Assembly: GCF_022539505.1 (NCBI RefSeq)
Contig: NC_061512.1
Location: 252,418,510 to 252,482,509 of the forward strand
Direction: 5' to 3'
Length of the DNA: 64,000 bases
From: Lolium rigidum
Taxonomy: Eukaryota > Streptophyta > Magnoliopsida > Poales > Poaceae
The position numbers and the translations under genes are program-made. Of this stretch, positions 45,058 to 56,689 are shown piece after piece; within the stretch, counting starts at the first letter, position 1; every line of letters begins with the position of its first letter. A model generated the notes under the pieces. That model saw nothing but the letters and a program-made list of their open reading frames with translations. It did no database searches and had not been told where the DNA came from.

Positions 45058-47239
45058 TGTGACTCTTGGTTATTTGTCTAGCATGTGGGCCAAACAGGAG
45101 AGAATACAACGTGTCATGCATGTTGGCGCAACCAATAGCCCCCTCAAGAACTAGGAGTGGGTTGGGACCGCCCGAAAATTTTTAGGGCGCACTAGCTGCC
45201 GGCACTTATTTGGGGGTGCCGGTGGATGCGCCTTTTTAGACAGGTCCCCAATAGGCCTTTTGGGAGGGCATTTGGGGGCACCCATGAAGATGCTCTTAGG
45301 GATGATGAGAAACAAAACACCAAATGATTTGTGCACGACACAACCTTGGAGATGGAAAATCAAAACGTTGAGGAGTGGTTGCTAGAGATACAACGGTGCC
45401 TGCCCGTCTGTTGTGGTCTCGGTGGATCTCATCCGCCATGAGTTCTCCCAGATGATGCCGGGTTACGAGTGGAGCGTGAAGGGAGGTCTCTTCATAGCGT
45501 TTCCTTCGGTGGAGCTCTTGCGCTCCACAATCACCCTACCGATCAACCAGATTCATGTCTCCGTCGAGCCCTCGATTGTGTAACCCTAACACTACAATCA
45601 CCCTCTCCACTACGTGGGTCCGAGTACTCGGGTTGCCGGACGAAGTCGAGGTTAGGACTGCTTCGGTTGTGGAGCTAGTGTCCCTGGTGTGGCAAGCTTG
45701 TCGAGGTGGCCATGAGCTCCATCGTCGGGCGTGGGCCGGTCCGTGTTCTGGTCATGTGCCCAAACCCTGCCTTGTTGCCTGGCCCTCTACCCATATTCTT
45801 CTTCGGAGAGGGTGGCAGGGCCCTCACTGTCGAGCTGGACGAGGTCCTCCCTCGGTCTCCTCCGCACCCCTATGAACCGTTGTCTGATGGACACGTGAAG
45901 ATGATGGGGATTCTTTGGGGGACGACTCTTCCAGCGACGACGAAGTTTGTGGAGGAGGGCAGGGGTCTACTTTGATAGCTACCCGCACCCCACCCCCACC
46001 TTGACCTCTCTTGGCCTCAACGGGACTTCTATGAGCGCTCCGACCACGACTCGAAAGGCCCCACTTGAGCCCCCTCTCACATGGCTCACTACTCTCTCCG
46101 GGAGTGTGCCGGCCAAGCTGGCCCTTGTTGACCGCCCTCGCCACTCTTGCCCTGACCCTCGCCATGTGTGGCATCCTTCTTCTTCGTCCAGTCGCTGAGC
46201 ACCGCCCATCTGTCGTGGGGCGCTGAGCTTGTTTTAGGTTTTACCTTGGGCATGCTTGTGTTGTTGTCCCATACCTTTGTTTTTTTCTTTTGCGACTTAA
46301 TACTTGATGTTATACTATATATATGGTTGTGGTTGGTTTATTTATAAAGTGGGACGAAAGTCTGTTTCGAGAAGATAGAACGAGAACTAGAAGTCTGGAC
46401 GTCTTATTAGTTATTTCTCAGTTTATGATTTAGTTTTAAGTCCTTCTATAGAATTTCCATTGTTCTCATAGTCAACTGATGCAACTACATTTCTTCAGTA
46501 AACATATTTTGACATGTTAGAAATGTCAGTGATCGACATCTGCTGTTATTTTGCCAGGGATGATGCACATCTTACTCGTTTTGAAGTTGCACAGCCAAAT
46601 CCTGGCGAACATACTGATATTTTTAATGGTTTAGACAACTTTTTCTTCATATTATGTTACTAGCCTACTCACCATCTGTCCATCTGTTTACTGTTGACTG
46701 TACTTGTGCGTAAGTGTGATCGAATATGTTTTTCGATCCTTGAATACGGAAATTATTTGATCTATTTTTCACATTGTTTTAGCATTCATTAAGGCAGTAG
46801 CTAACATTGCTACCACCCATTCTTTCTGCAGATCCCTATCTATGCACGAAGCTAGAGTCGGGAGCAGAGAAAAGCGTACACGCGAGGTCCTGGCGCCGAC
46901 GTGCCCGAGGAATGCGGCGACCTCCTTGATCCCCATCTCCTTGCCGCCGGTGGTGCCGAACCCGCGAGGCTCGAAGAGGGCGGCGGCGGCGATGAATGCC
47001 TGGTAGCTCCAGAAGCCGGCGGCGTGGGCGATTGCGTCGTTGCGCGTCGGGAAGAGCTTCTCGAAGTGGCGGGCCCTGAAGTAGTCGGTGACAGTCCCGT
47101 TGCAGCAGAACCGGCTGCCGCTGCACTCCCACCCCCTGTCGCACGCCTTCTCGCCGCCCTCCGGCTGCCTCCCCGCCTCCACCTCTACCGCCGCGAGCAA
47201 CGTCAGCAGCAGAAATGCCGTCGCCTGCGTCCTCCCCAT
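43866..47239 (-). CDS. Chitinase-like protein (GH19, CTL type), copy 1
   Basis: Three exons, complement of 46882-47239, 44380-44542 and 43866-44268, total 924 nt, 307 residues. Residues 1-22 form a signal peptide (MGRTQATAFLLLTLLAAVEVEA). There is no chitin-binding hevein domain; a Cys cluster (CDRGWECSGSRFCC) precedes the GH19 domain (AHAAGFWSYQAFIAAAALFE, RGFGTTGGKE, FLGHVGARTS, AWGLCYKREM, YYGRGALLVYWNYNYG, AIWRWMTPVK, HDAFVGNWKPT, GFGMTMNIMHGD). The proton donor Glu of true chitinases (HETTGG) is not present, FLGHVGARTS standing there; the second Glu region (CYKRE) is kept. Such CTL proteins in Arabidopsis act in the cell wall during cellulose deposition and do not cut chitin; that role is inferred here. 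Secreted. Intron 1 (2.3 kb) holds a MITE and a LINE fragment. Position 120-130 (RTHIYPNGPPP) differs from the usual CGYGVATGGP. Confidence 0.85.
44743..44791 (+). repeat. 15-base TACCCGC-poly(A) insertion with 15-bp target duplication
   Basis: CTATACTAGTATAAT (44747-44761) is repeated at 44777-44791. Between them lies TACCCGCAAAAAAAA (44762-44776), identical to the insertion at 42271. It lies in intron 1 of chitinase-like copy 1. Confidence 0.8.
44912..45295. mobile_element. Tourist-like (PIF/Harbinger) MITE in intron 1 of copy 1
   Basis: Ends GAGCATCTCCACCGG and GAAGATGCTC are inverted; the 3-bp duplication TTA is present at 44909-44911 and 45296-45298. It is 384 bp and non-coding, with a GA microsatellite inside. 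Confidence 0.75.
45021..45054 (+). repeat. (GA)17 microsatellite
   Basis: Seventeen GA units inside the Tourist-like MITE. Confidence 0.95.
45400..46380 (+). pseudogene. LINE ORF1 (DUF4283-like) fragment with LINE 3' tail
   Basis: Plus-strand pieces in shifting frames: SQMMPGYEWSVKGGLFIAFP, TWVRVLGLPDEV, then GRGPVRVLVMCPNPALLPGP and IFFFGEGGRALTVELDEV. This resembles the gag-like ORF1 of plant L1-type LINEs. At 46340-46376 ATAAAGTGGGACGAAAGTC resembles the usual LINE 3' end. The reverse transcriptase is absent, so this is an internally deleted or recombined copy sitting in intron 1 of the chitinase-like gene. Confidence 0.55.
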
Positions 47240-47407
47240 CGCTCGCTCGTTTCGTGGTCTGTGCTAGAGGCAGAGAGCTAGGACCTAGGTGGGAGGAATA
47301 TGTGACGGAACAATTGAGCGGCGCAGCGGCGGTGAGGCGAGGCGATGGCGGAGAAGGGAAGCGACAAGCGAGATAAAGAACGGGGAAGGAGGAGAGAGCG
47401 TTTAGTC

Positions 47408-47445
47408 AACTTGTAGGTCGTGTTAAAAAAAAAAAACTTGTAGGT
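47408..47445 (+). repeat. Short CGTGTT-poly(A) insertion with 10-11 bp target duplication
   Basis: AACTTGTAGGT at 47408-47418 is repeated at 47435-47445, with CGTGTT and ten to twelve A between. It lies upstream of the chitinase-like gene. Confidence 0.6.
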
Positions 47446-48983
47446 GGCAGTCAACTCTGCGGGATGCCGGTGGGCGCTGCTGCTGATCTGCCGTTCCGGG
47501 GCATTTCCGCCATTTCTGCTAGTCTTCGGAGATTCAAATCGGTTGTTCTTCGAACGATTCCAACAAGCACGAGCATGTAGAAGTCAGAGAACATGGGACA
47601 TCCGCACATGTCTTTCAAAAAGAGAGGAATTTCATAGGAATCATAGAGCATCTCCAACAAGCATCACATGTCTTGCGAAAATGCGAAAAGAGCAGAATTT
47701 CGTAGGAATGATAGAGCATCTCCAAGACTCCAATAAGCTTTGCCTGTTTGCCACAATGATTTTAGAAACTTGGTATAAAAAAAGGAGAACGAGGGTTTAG
47801 CAATTAACAAAAATGCATTGCCAACCTTTCTAGTATAAGGCGTGGATTTTTTTTCCCAGAACCTCACACGTGTCCTCTTGGACCCCAATTCCGCATTTGT
47901 TGCATTGTAGCAAAAAAAATCCTCCCGTGTTTGTTGCATTCTAGCAAAAAAAAAAAGGTTCAGCCACAAACAAAATAAAAAGACACATCGGACATAGACA
48001 CCGCTGGAGATATTGTAGCAAAAAATAATTGTGCTATTGCAGCAAGAACGACCTCATTGAAGACATCGATGGAGACCTTGTAGCAAAAATTATGTGCTAT
48101 GGTAGCAAAACTGCACAATGACTGTAGCAAACTGCACGACCATTGTGAACAAGAGCTCGCATGTATTCAAGTACATAAGCACGGCCGCGAGCGGTCACAT
48201 TTTACATAGCAACGGCAGACAAAGCTACCCAATTTCCGTGAAGCTGGACACAGTACTCGCATAGCAATGAGGTGGGGGAGGCATTTGTTTCGTTATTGTT
48301 GGATCAATTAATGTGGACCCAATTATTGCCCGAACGTGGTATTTTTGCATGCACGCACGGTGGCGTCATATCCAGCAATCCAAAAGTCTAACGGCAACGA
48401 TTTTTCCAAAAAAAAAAAAACTCAAAGTTGCTAGGGGCCATATGGGATTTAATGGGATTTCCAAAAAAATCTTGATTAATATTATGAACAATGTCTTCGC
48501 CGGCCCTCTCCAATGATATTGAATATGTCGATCGATTGGGAGTTGGAATTGGCACGCTTGAAACAGACTCCATCAATCTGAAGATTGCCATGACAACATC
48601 GGAATATGATTTCAGCCCTCTCCGTGTTCTACTTGGTGATATGAAATATAAAATTCGTAGATGCGCATGTGATGTCCGCTCCAATGGGATGTAGTAACAT
48701 GTCTCACTGTCAATTCCGCCGTGTCTTAATGGAATTCGAGTGTTTCATGCCAAAAAAAAATCAACAATACGTTGTTAGCAGACTGACAGATATAAAAGGG
48801 TGACATGACATTGGTAGATGACACCACTAAAAATATTTATGTTATTCTCTTCATTTGCGTTCATTCAAGCCGGCTCACTGGATGGTTTAATGCAATGTAT
48901 AGTCATAAGCTGCATGTACTAACATACACATTGAAAATTATACTTATATCTTGATCATATCTTTATGTCTAAGTTTGATATTT

Positions 48984-49011
48984 CGTGGAAAATGCACGGG
49001 CAGTTAGCTAG
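48984..49011 (+). mobile_element. Weak Helitron-like 3' end
   Basis: A short stem CGTG...CACG (48984-48987 with 48995-48998) is followed by GGCAGTTAG and CTAG (49008-49011) then T. The stem is only 4 bp, so this is tentative. Confidence 0.3.
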
Positions 49012-49046
49012 TACTATATATAAGAATGAATGCGGAAATTCAATTC

Positions 49047-49412
49047 GGCTCTTGGGTGCATATGCTCCCTCCACCTAAAAAACATATTTCTAATTGTCAA
49101 AAAAATTTAACAAAAAAATTCGCATGTACATCTCGATAATCTATGTGCGTTCGTGCAATTTCGTGAAAATCCGATGTTTTTTGTGATCGATGTAAAAAAG
49201 ATAAAATAAGTCTCACAAAAAACCTTATTTTTAGCACTAAATTTTGTCATTTTTACACAGCTCAAACTACAAGTCGATTTTTTATGGAAAGACTTTGTGC
49301 GTACTTACCATGTCAAGATGTACACGTGAATTTTTTGTTTGGAATTTTTTGACATTTTAAAATATATCAAAATTGCGGTTTAAACTAAAGGGAGCATATG
49401 CACCCAGGAGCC
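49047..49412. mobile_element. MITE with 24-bp terminal inverted repeats (366 bp)
   Basis: GGCTCTTGGGTGCATATGCT (then CCCT) at the left and its complement at 49389-49412 differ at one base. The interior is AT-rich and non-coding. The target duplication could not be fixed, so the superfamily is open (Mutator-like is possible). Confidence 0.7.
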
Positions 49413-49625
49413 AAAACACCACTCAAAAGGAAACGATAATATAAATAGCAATTGTACAACATAGTTTTCGCATGTTCCAATGTGAACTATCTGCTTCATT
49501 AAGTATGGAAAAAAGAACAGATATTCAGAGCCTTACATAAATCGGTGTCATGGACACAACGATAATATGTCGAGTTACTAAGAGTACTGTACAGATTCAG
49601 ATATTTGTACAGTTGGGTAGCTGGT

Positions 49626-50274
49626 TTATGAGCCGGAACTCTTAGTGGACGGATTGAATACTACCTGGTCAGCACAATCCAAGCTACGTCCAGACTCATG
49701 ATTAACGCCCATCAGATCTAGATAATATATGTAGTGGGATATAATGACGTTCATCTCATCAGTGAACCCCCGACCACATATATGATGACCATCACCATAC
49801 ATGATGTTCATTGTAGCACCAAATCCAGGATACCTCTTGGAAACAGTGTCACGCTTGGTTGGTTTCCAGTTGCCAACAAAGACATCATGGGCAGATGGCT
49901 GCCTCCTCTTCACTGGAGTCATCCACCTCCAGATTGCTGCTTCAAATGCTATGGTGGCATTCTGTTCAAGTAACTCTGGGTGGCTTAACAGGTCCTGATT
50001 GATACCCTTACCAATGATCCCATAGTTGTAATTCCTGAGGATTATTAACATGGAAAAGAAAAGTCATCACTTGTTAATTCATAATTAATAGCAACGGAGA
50101 GAGGGCTGTATCAGCCTGACCAGTAAACAGGAATAGCGCCTCGGCCATAGTATCTGACTCCTTCGACACAGCGATATAACTCGTTGCTGTCGTCACAATA
50201 ATAGCTCTGGTCTGGGCTCATTTCGCGGTTGTAGCAAAGCCCCCAGGCCAGTGGATCTGGATAAATTTTTCCAC
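49626..50274 (-). pseudogene. Chitinase-like protein (GH19, CTL type), copy 2, exon 1 not found
   Basis: Exons 2 (50121-50274) and 3 (49626-50034) on the complement correspond one to one to those of copy 1, with the same splice phases and no stop or frameshift: GKIYPDPLAWGLCYNREMSP, YYGRGAIPVYWNYNYGIIGK, AIWRWMTPVKRRQPSAHDVF, GFGATMNIMYGDGHHICGRG, stop at 49626. Exon 3 is 6 bases longer than in copy 1 (GDGHHICGRG against GDRICGRG). Exon 2 has fewer odd residues than copy 1. Exon 1 with signal peptide was searched for by eye up to 64000 and not seen. Either the 5' end was lost in the duplication or intron 1 is larger than 13 kb and holds the big retrotransposon. Clean exons argue for recent loss or for continued function. 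Confidence 0.7.
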
Positions 50275-52200
50275 CTGAATGAGTAACAGGTTAGTACTTA
50301 CAGGATGATCTCGGAAAAATACATATTAAAACTGGATTCAAAATCAGACCAAATCCTTCACATATTCACATGAAGAACTTCAGGATTAAGTTCAAAACTG
50401 GTTAAGAAGCTATTCTGATGAAACGTGATCCCAATGAGAATTAATTACCATAATACATATCCACTTGGTAATTAATCAATTATGGGCATATTGGAGTTTC
50501 AAGCTATGGAGCGAGCTCCTGTCTTTCTTGATTCCAGGCTACTAAAATAGGAAAAATAAATCTTGTTACAACTGGAAAGGAACCTGAGATTTGTAGACAA
50601 CACATCATTGGAGATGGAAAATAATACTATAACTAAGAAATGATCCCCTGAGAGTAGTGAGTGCTGGTGGAGTGGGTGGCGCTGTTTGGCGGTTGTCGTT
50701 GCTGTTCCAGGACAATTAATCGCACGAGCATGTCAAAATTCGCAAAAAAAAAAAAAACATCTGTACGAAAATAGCCATCGTTTCTAAAATCTAAAAATGA
50801 GTTTTGAAAAGCTCATGCAAGAGTTCATCAAAAATCTTTAGGAAAAAACATATGCACAGTACATCATTGCAAACTCATAATATGAATTTGGTAGAAATCC
50901 TAGATGAATGGTATTCTTAGCATTTTTGTTCTATGCTTGTCATTTGATTTGCTAGACCAAATTCAGAGGATTTTCTTCCAACATATTCATTTGTACTATA
51001 GGTTAGAGAAAATTGTCCATCCACACAAATTTTTCTGCAAGAAATTATTTGTTTTCATGTGAAGTAACCACAAAAACAATTGTACAAATTTAACCACATA
51101 TGGTTGGGCTGGGCAATATGCTTTGTAAATTAGAAACAAATAACTATATAGCAATAAAATGAACAATAAAAACAAATAACCATTTTGTTAACGGTGCCAT
51201 GTAGCACTTTATTTAAAAAGCAAAACTTCATTTATAAATTAAAAACATGATTGTTATACGTGTAGATAAACTTGGCTAGTATGTAATGTACTAAATCTTG
51301 TAGACATATCTTCTCAGATGTGATCAAGACAAAAAAAAATCATGACCATAAAGGACATTGTTAACCTTTTCAGAGTCGTGATTTTGTCGTTTATGTGTAG
51401 ACCAAAATGTGATGTGTAATTTAGTGAGACTTTACAGATGTGTACAACTCATATATGTGTATAGATGAAAAAGTAATTTTGAAAAACTTATAAATGTTAC
51501 TTTCAAAATTTTGAAATAACCCATGAATGTTGGAAATATGTGCGATGCACATCTAATTTTATTTCCAAATTTGCATTTTTGTATGATAGACCTCCCCCCT
51601 CCCTCACCACACATACGACACGCGAGAACGCACACACAAAACAAAGTTGATTGTGTCTACCAACAATACCTCTAGAACATCCAAATACATAATTAATATA
51701 CGCAACCAAAAAAATTAATACACATTGAGAGAAATGTTTTTCCCAATACAATTGGTTAATACAATACCATGCTAATGCAATGTCGTGAAATACGTTTGGA
51801 TCTTGTCATGATTTGGTATGCAAAAATTGAACTTCATCTTTCAATCCAGGTTACTGTTATAGATTGATGCATATGTGCTATCCCACTTCGCTCTAGCAAG
51901 TTAGAGAACCCCATTCTGTTTGAAGATTGTCCCGGTTAATTCTCATTTTGTTCAGTGTCGAAATGCAAATCCACGATCTTCAATCCAAAATTTAAAGGAA
52001 ATGGTGCCGGGGTATGACCCCCGGTAGGTCAAGAGTATGGCAGTTATGCCTAAGTAAAGTAACTAGAAATCGGTTTACAAGGTAATCCGGTCAAGCATGC
52101 TGCTCATCAATGATAAAGGTGACCGGATTAAAGGTTGCCTAGTTTGTACGATCCGATATGCCAGGAAGGATATGCCGGAACAAGAGATACCGGCGTAAAG
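50275..52200. other. Flank of copy 2 and intergenic DNA
   Basis: 50275-50640 aligns with intron 1 of copy 1 (for example TTCAAAATCAGACCAAATCC). Beyond that I see no gene. 51990-52200 (GGTGCCGGGGTATGACCCCCGG) has the look of a piece of another LTR element, which would be the target of the large insertion at 52201. Confidence 0.45.
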
Positions 52201-55200
52201 TGTGAGAACCGGAACTTAACTTTCCGACCCTCCTGTGTTATTCGTCAATCCCAAGATCAAAGTTGACGACACAGCGAAATGTATATCATTACAGACGTAC
52301 AAAAATTAATTATTACAAAGTTAGAATAGCCACATAGTGTGACATTCATTACAATCAGAAAGCACAGCGGATAAATAAAACGCGAAGTGACTCCATCTCA
52401 GCCACAGGCAGTTGATGTAGTCCACGAGGCCTCACTCTTCAATGTCGTCGTAGTTGTTGTAGTCTTCCTTGTCTTTGTAGTACTCTGAATATCAACAAAA
52501 GTTTTGCCATGAGTACATTTCGTACTCAACATGCCCCCTCGATGCAAGACCTAATATATATATCTACATGAGGCTTCAAAGGAAGGCTGTAGGTTCTTTT
52601 GCATAAAAGCCAATTTTATTTGCAATATATTTGATAAAAGCAGTTTTAGATGAAAACATCTTTTATAATGAGTGTAATATTTCTCATCAATATGGTTGTC
52701 CTCGACAAGTCACTTATCTCATAGGATTTAGATTCCAGGGGAAAGGATGGAAAAGAGAGAGAGAGGCAAAGAGGGAAATAGCAAGACAGGTTCCTGTATG
52801 TCAAGAAAGATTCATGTGTCGTCCATGACCGTGGACACGGCTATTCGAATAGTTTTAACTCTGCAGAGGTTGTACACTTTGCCCACACGACACAACCCCG
52901 TCTTGTTGCCCACCAGCCGTCGCTGATTTAGTACACACCAATTGGTGTACCGGCAGAGGGATCGTGACAAGGTCTTTTAGCTAGATCCCCCAAAGATGTG
53001 ACATGCCCACCGGGTCTGGCGCACGGTATTGAGAGTATGTCCCCAAACCGGTCCCCCCATCTGTGCCGAAGGTTCTCCCGTAGGCAGCCACCTCATCTGC
53101 GGTACGGCGACAACAACACCTAAGGCTGACTAACTTACTTAACCAGGCCAGTGCCCATATAGCATGTGGTTGTACGGTTGTCACAATCTTCAAATCCAAG
53201 ACTTATTAGGACCCTTATGCGGCACGAACGACGGATTGCTCCCTCCAACTTGTGAAGGGCAGCCAATCGCTCCTTCAACATTTGATTCAGCTGTCGCCCG
53301 CGCCATATTTAGATGGTAAGTTTCACCCAGAGTAGAAGAGAGAGTAGAGGAAGCAACAACGGCTAATCAGCCTAGCTCAACGAGCTCAACAACTTTCAAA
53401 AGGGTATGTTTGACACGAAGGTCGATCAATTCCTCCAAAGAGGCAATAGGAAGTATCCTAATGATTATTTAGCATGCTAAGCATCTCTACTCTATCAGGA
53501 TTATTATATAATCTCTACTCAGGGTATCAAGTAAAAGGCGACAAGCAGATCAAGGTTGGTGTGTCAATCGACACGCTAGCTACTGGAATAGAATAGCATA
53601 TATATTTGTAAAACATAAAATAGAATGCAATTTGTAAAACTGGGATAAATATGATGAGAGGGCATGCCTTCGTTGTCAAACTCCTGCTTTTCACTTCCTT
53701 GATCGTGAATGTACCACTCTCCGTTCCCTCCTAATCGTCGTATCGAAGCAATAATAATTCCAATGAATACAAGCAATACAACAAATAAGACTCAAATGAA
53801 AAGTGCATAAGATCCAAACGAAAAGATTCAAATAATAGGTCCGTATCGCTCGTTCGGCTTACATAGAGTACACGAAAAAGACCGGAATGACTCGTACGGG
53901 ATTTGGGTTATCTAAGGCATATGGCATGGTGATCGCTCTATATTGAGTGACAAACTATTTTAGAAAATATATCAAGCTAACGTGTATACTCAATACTATT
54001 TTAATATGTAATGCATAAACAAATCTTCATGCTAACTAGTAGTACACATGCAGAGGTCAATAATCTAAGATTAGAATAATTTACGCATGACACAACATCA
54101 ACATCTAATATTCAACTTGGATGCATGCAAGAAATAAGGTAACGATGATATTAACATAATATTAAAGCCACAACCTACCAGATTAAGCTAATAAAAGAAT
54201 TGTATGCTGGTTTATTAACACTGCAAGAGATGCATGTAAGGCAATAATTAAATTCAGAAAATATACCTATAGCTAAGCACATCTTAACAAGTGCAAAAAT
54301 CATACAGAGAAGATATCATCTAATTATACTGATTAAATCTATATCTAAGCAGGTATTATTAATTTGCAAAAGCTACTACATAGCTAACACATGCAATCTA
54401 TCAGATGGAGTTCGGTTCATAACCTTGCATTTTGCTCAAACTAGAAAAGCAAGACTAGGAGCAGTACATTAGCTAACTCATATGCACTACACTAATAGGA
54501 TCCAAGCAAACACAACGAAATAACCTTCTAGTCAATAAACTAAAATCTAGTATTAATAAAATACTATTCTGATAACTCAAATGCTATTTAGGCATAACCA
54601 GCTGATCTGAAATAATTCTACAATATACTAAACCGCACTAGCTAATTAGCACTAGTCAAGATGCACGATAAAGCAGTAATTAAATCTAGCAAATTAAACC
54701 TAAAACTAAGCATGCATTGTCAATGTACAGACTACAATCAAACTAGGTAGTCACGGAGAATTAGCTAGCAGCAGTGTAACAGTACATTTGACAAAACATG
54801 ATTATACGTATACCTATAGTCAAGCATGTGAAATTCCTTGTAACTACTATGATCAAACAAGACATCCATAAGCAAGTAAATAATGACATGTATCCAATAC
54901 ACAAGTGCTAGAAATTCTACCAAGAACCTAGCAAGTTGCAGACTACCATCTAAACCGCGGAAAACATATAAACAGTACACATGCTGTGGAGAATCTACCA
55001 AACTCTAGAGATGAGTTAACTCTTATATACAGTACAACTAATGTTCAGCAAAAACGTGCATGCATATACGTACATTGAGCAGATTTGAATATAGAACGAA
55101 TTTGGCCGTACCTAAAGGATAATTCAAGCAATTTTCTATGCATGAGTATATAACGGGAACAACAGTATGTGCTTCAAATAAAAGACCACACGTCTAGTAA

Positions 55201-56498
55201 GTTGCAGACTGCTATACAACATGGGCAAATAAAACACTCAACCATTATATGCATGCCTTTATATGATTTTGAAATCTACTCATCGACTATGAAAACTATG
55301 AAGGCTGCTAGGTTTATAACATCATTTGGAACGATTTCTCTATTGAGCTTGTGTGGATTCGAGGTGTGCAAGGTGCTAGAACGCTGATGCCATCGAATGG
55401 CATTCGGTTCACCGGCGACTCGACAAACGGTAAAACTACGGCTGGAAACCATGTCTAGTAGGTAGCTCTATAGATGGGGATCGCGTTCCGAGCAAAATAA
55501 ACGGCTGGTTCTCACCGAGTTCGTCGCAGTTTGAGGTAGACGTCGGTGGCCGGAGTCGAGGGCGTTGCCGTGGATGTCGTCGATGGTCAGCAACTCGGCC
55601 TTCTAGTTCCGTGAATGAACTCCCCTTCGTTCCGTGATCCTCCTGGCGCAGCAGCTCCGTCCTTCGTGCCCCGAGTCGTCGGGAACGCGGGCGGCGTTCG
55701 GCGGCGTTCTTACGAGTGTGGCTTGTTGTGTGAGTCTATGGTTCTGGCAGTGGCATGGGATGAAAGAGGAGAGCTTGGGCGTCGATCTGAGGCTGTATAT
55801 GAGGAGGAGAGGGGTGTGCTCTAATTGACATGTTCAATGGGAGGTTGAAGACGATTAATGGCGGCAGTTTTTGATGTTTATTGCCAGCGTTTCCGTACGT
55901 GCGCGCAGGAATACGAAGAAGAAACGGTGAGGCGGTTCATCCAGTGCATGCAGGCAAGGAGCGAGGTAGAGCAGCGCAACGTTTCAGAGCGATGTGCTGG
56001 GACTCGGTCCATGCGTGATCGGTACAATACTCGCTCGGTTGGATTGCATCGGCAGGCAAACAATGAAGCACGGAACAGTACGAGAGGAGACGGTACAGAG
56101 CACTACGTGCTAGTGTATCCAGAAAAAGAATAGACAAGTCGATGCATGCATCTAGGGAAAAGAAACGAAAAAGAATAAGAGGATAGAGAGTGAGGGATTG
56201 GGTGCTACATGGCCAGTAAAAGCATGGTATGTACGATGATGTGTTTGTCCAATGAAACTTCGGAGAGAAACAAATAAGAAAGAAATTGGCAAATGAAAAT
56301 GAGACCCAAATAAAAATGTAAGAAGTATTCTAAGAAATTAATTTCCTTCTTTTATAAGTCAAATTAATTTCAAAACCTTTGGAATTAATTTAACAATTCG
56401 AAATGAAAAAAAAATATTTTTATTCGACCGCGTTGCAACATCCTTTGCTCAGAACGAAAAAAAAAAATTGGTCTGTAAAAAAAAATCAGGATGTTACA
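52201..56498 (-). mobile_element. 3' LTR (4298 bp) of the large element
   Basis: Matches 58659-62954 over its whole length with roughly 70-80 differences by eye, mostly in 52201-54250; 54800-55850 seems identical. All ORFs inside it (for example at 54765-55001, 55169-55387, 55615-55824, 55858-56133) recur in the other LTR and show no known domain. Confidence 0.9.
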
Positions 56499-56502
56499 AT
56501 TC

Positions 56503-56512
56503 TACCCCCCTT
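56503..56512 (-). other. Polypurine tract of the large element
   Basis: On the minus strand AAGGGGGGTA, followed by GAAT and the LTR start TGTAACA. This is the plus-strand primer site next to the 3' LTR. Confidence 0.75.
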
Positions 56513-56559
56513 AAAATGAATCTCGACCCCGAGATTCGTCCTAAGTGAAAAGATTTGGC

Positions 56560-56680
56560 AATTTCTAACAGGGGCATGTTCGCGTTTCCATGTCGCTTCC
56601 TCCTCGATGTGACCGCTCCATTGGATTTTGAAGAAATTGCTCACATTCCTTCTCGTTGCCCTTAACCGCTCATCAAGAAA
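56560..56680 (-). pseudogene. Chromodomain remnant (end of chromovirus integrase)
   Basis: Minus-strand translation gives SNFFKIQWSGHIEEEATWKR, the conserved core of chromovirus integrase chromodomains (pattern VxW..H..EEATWE). It lies about 60 bases before the polypurine tract, the normal place for the end of pol in Tekay-type elements. The upstream part of pol is gone. It shows that the element descends from a chromovirus. Confidence 0.65.
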
Positions 56681-56689
56681 AAAAAAATT

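Larger units (their letters stand above)
47240..49046. other. Intergenic DNA between the two chitinase-like copies
   Basis: Contains the leader and promoter of copy 1 next to 47239. Farther right are imperfect local repeats: AGAATTTC.TAGGAAT.ATAGAGCATCTCCAA twice (about 47625 and 47694) and the word GTAGCAAAA several times at 47900-48120. No gene supported. Confidence 0.5.

Noticed and set aside
47900..48130. Repeated GTAGCAAAA word as a possible CRISPR-like array
   Set aside because: Irregular spacing, very short unit, plant nuclear DNA; it is low-complexity intergenic sequence.
54765..56133. Several short ORFs repeated identically at +6455 bases
   Set aside because: They recur because they lie in both LTRs. 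No domain or conserved codon pattern supports coding.
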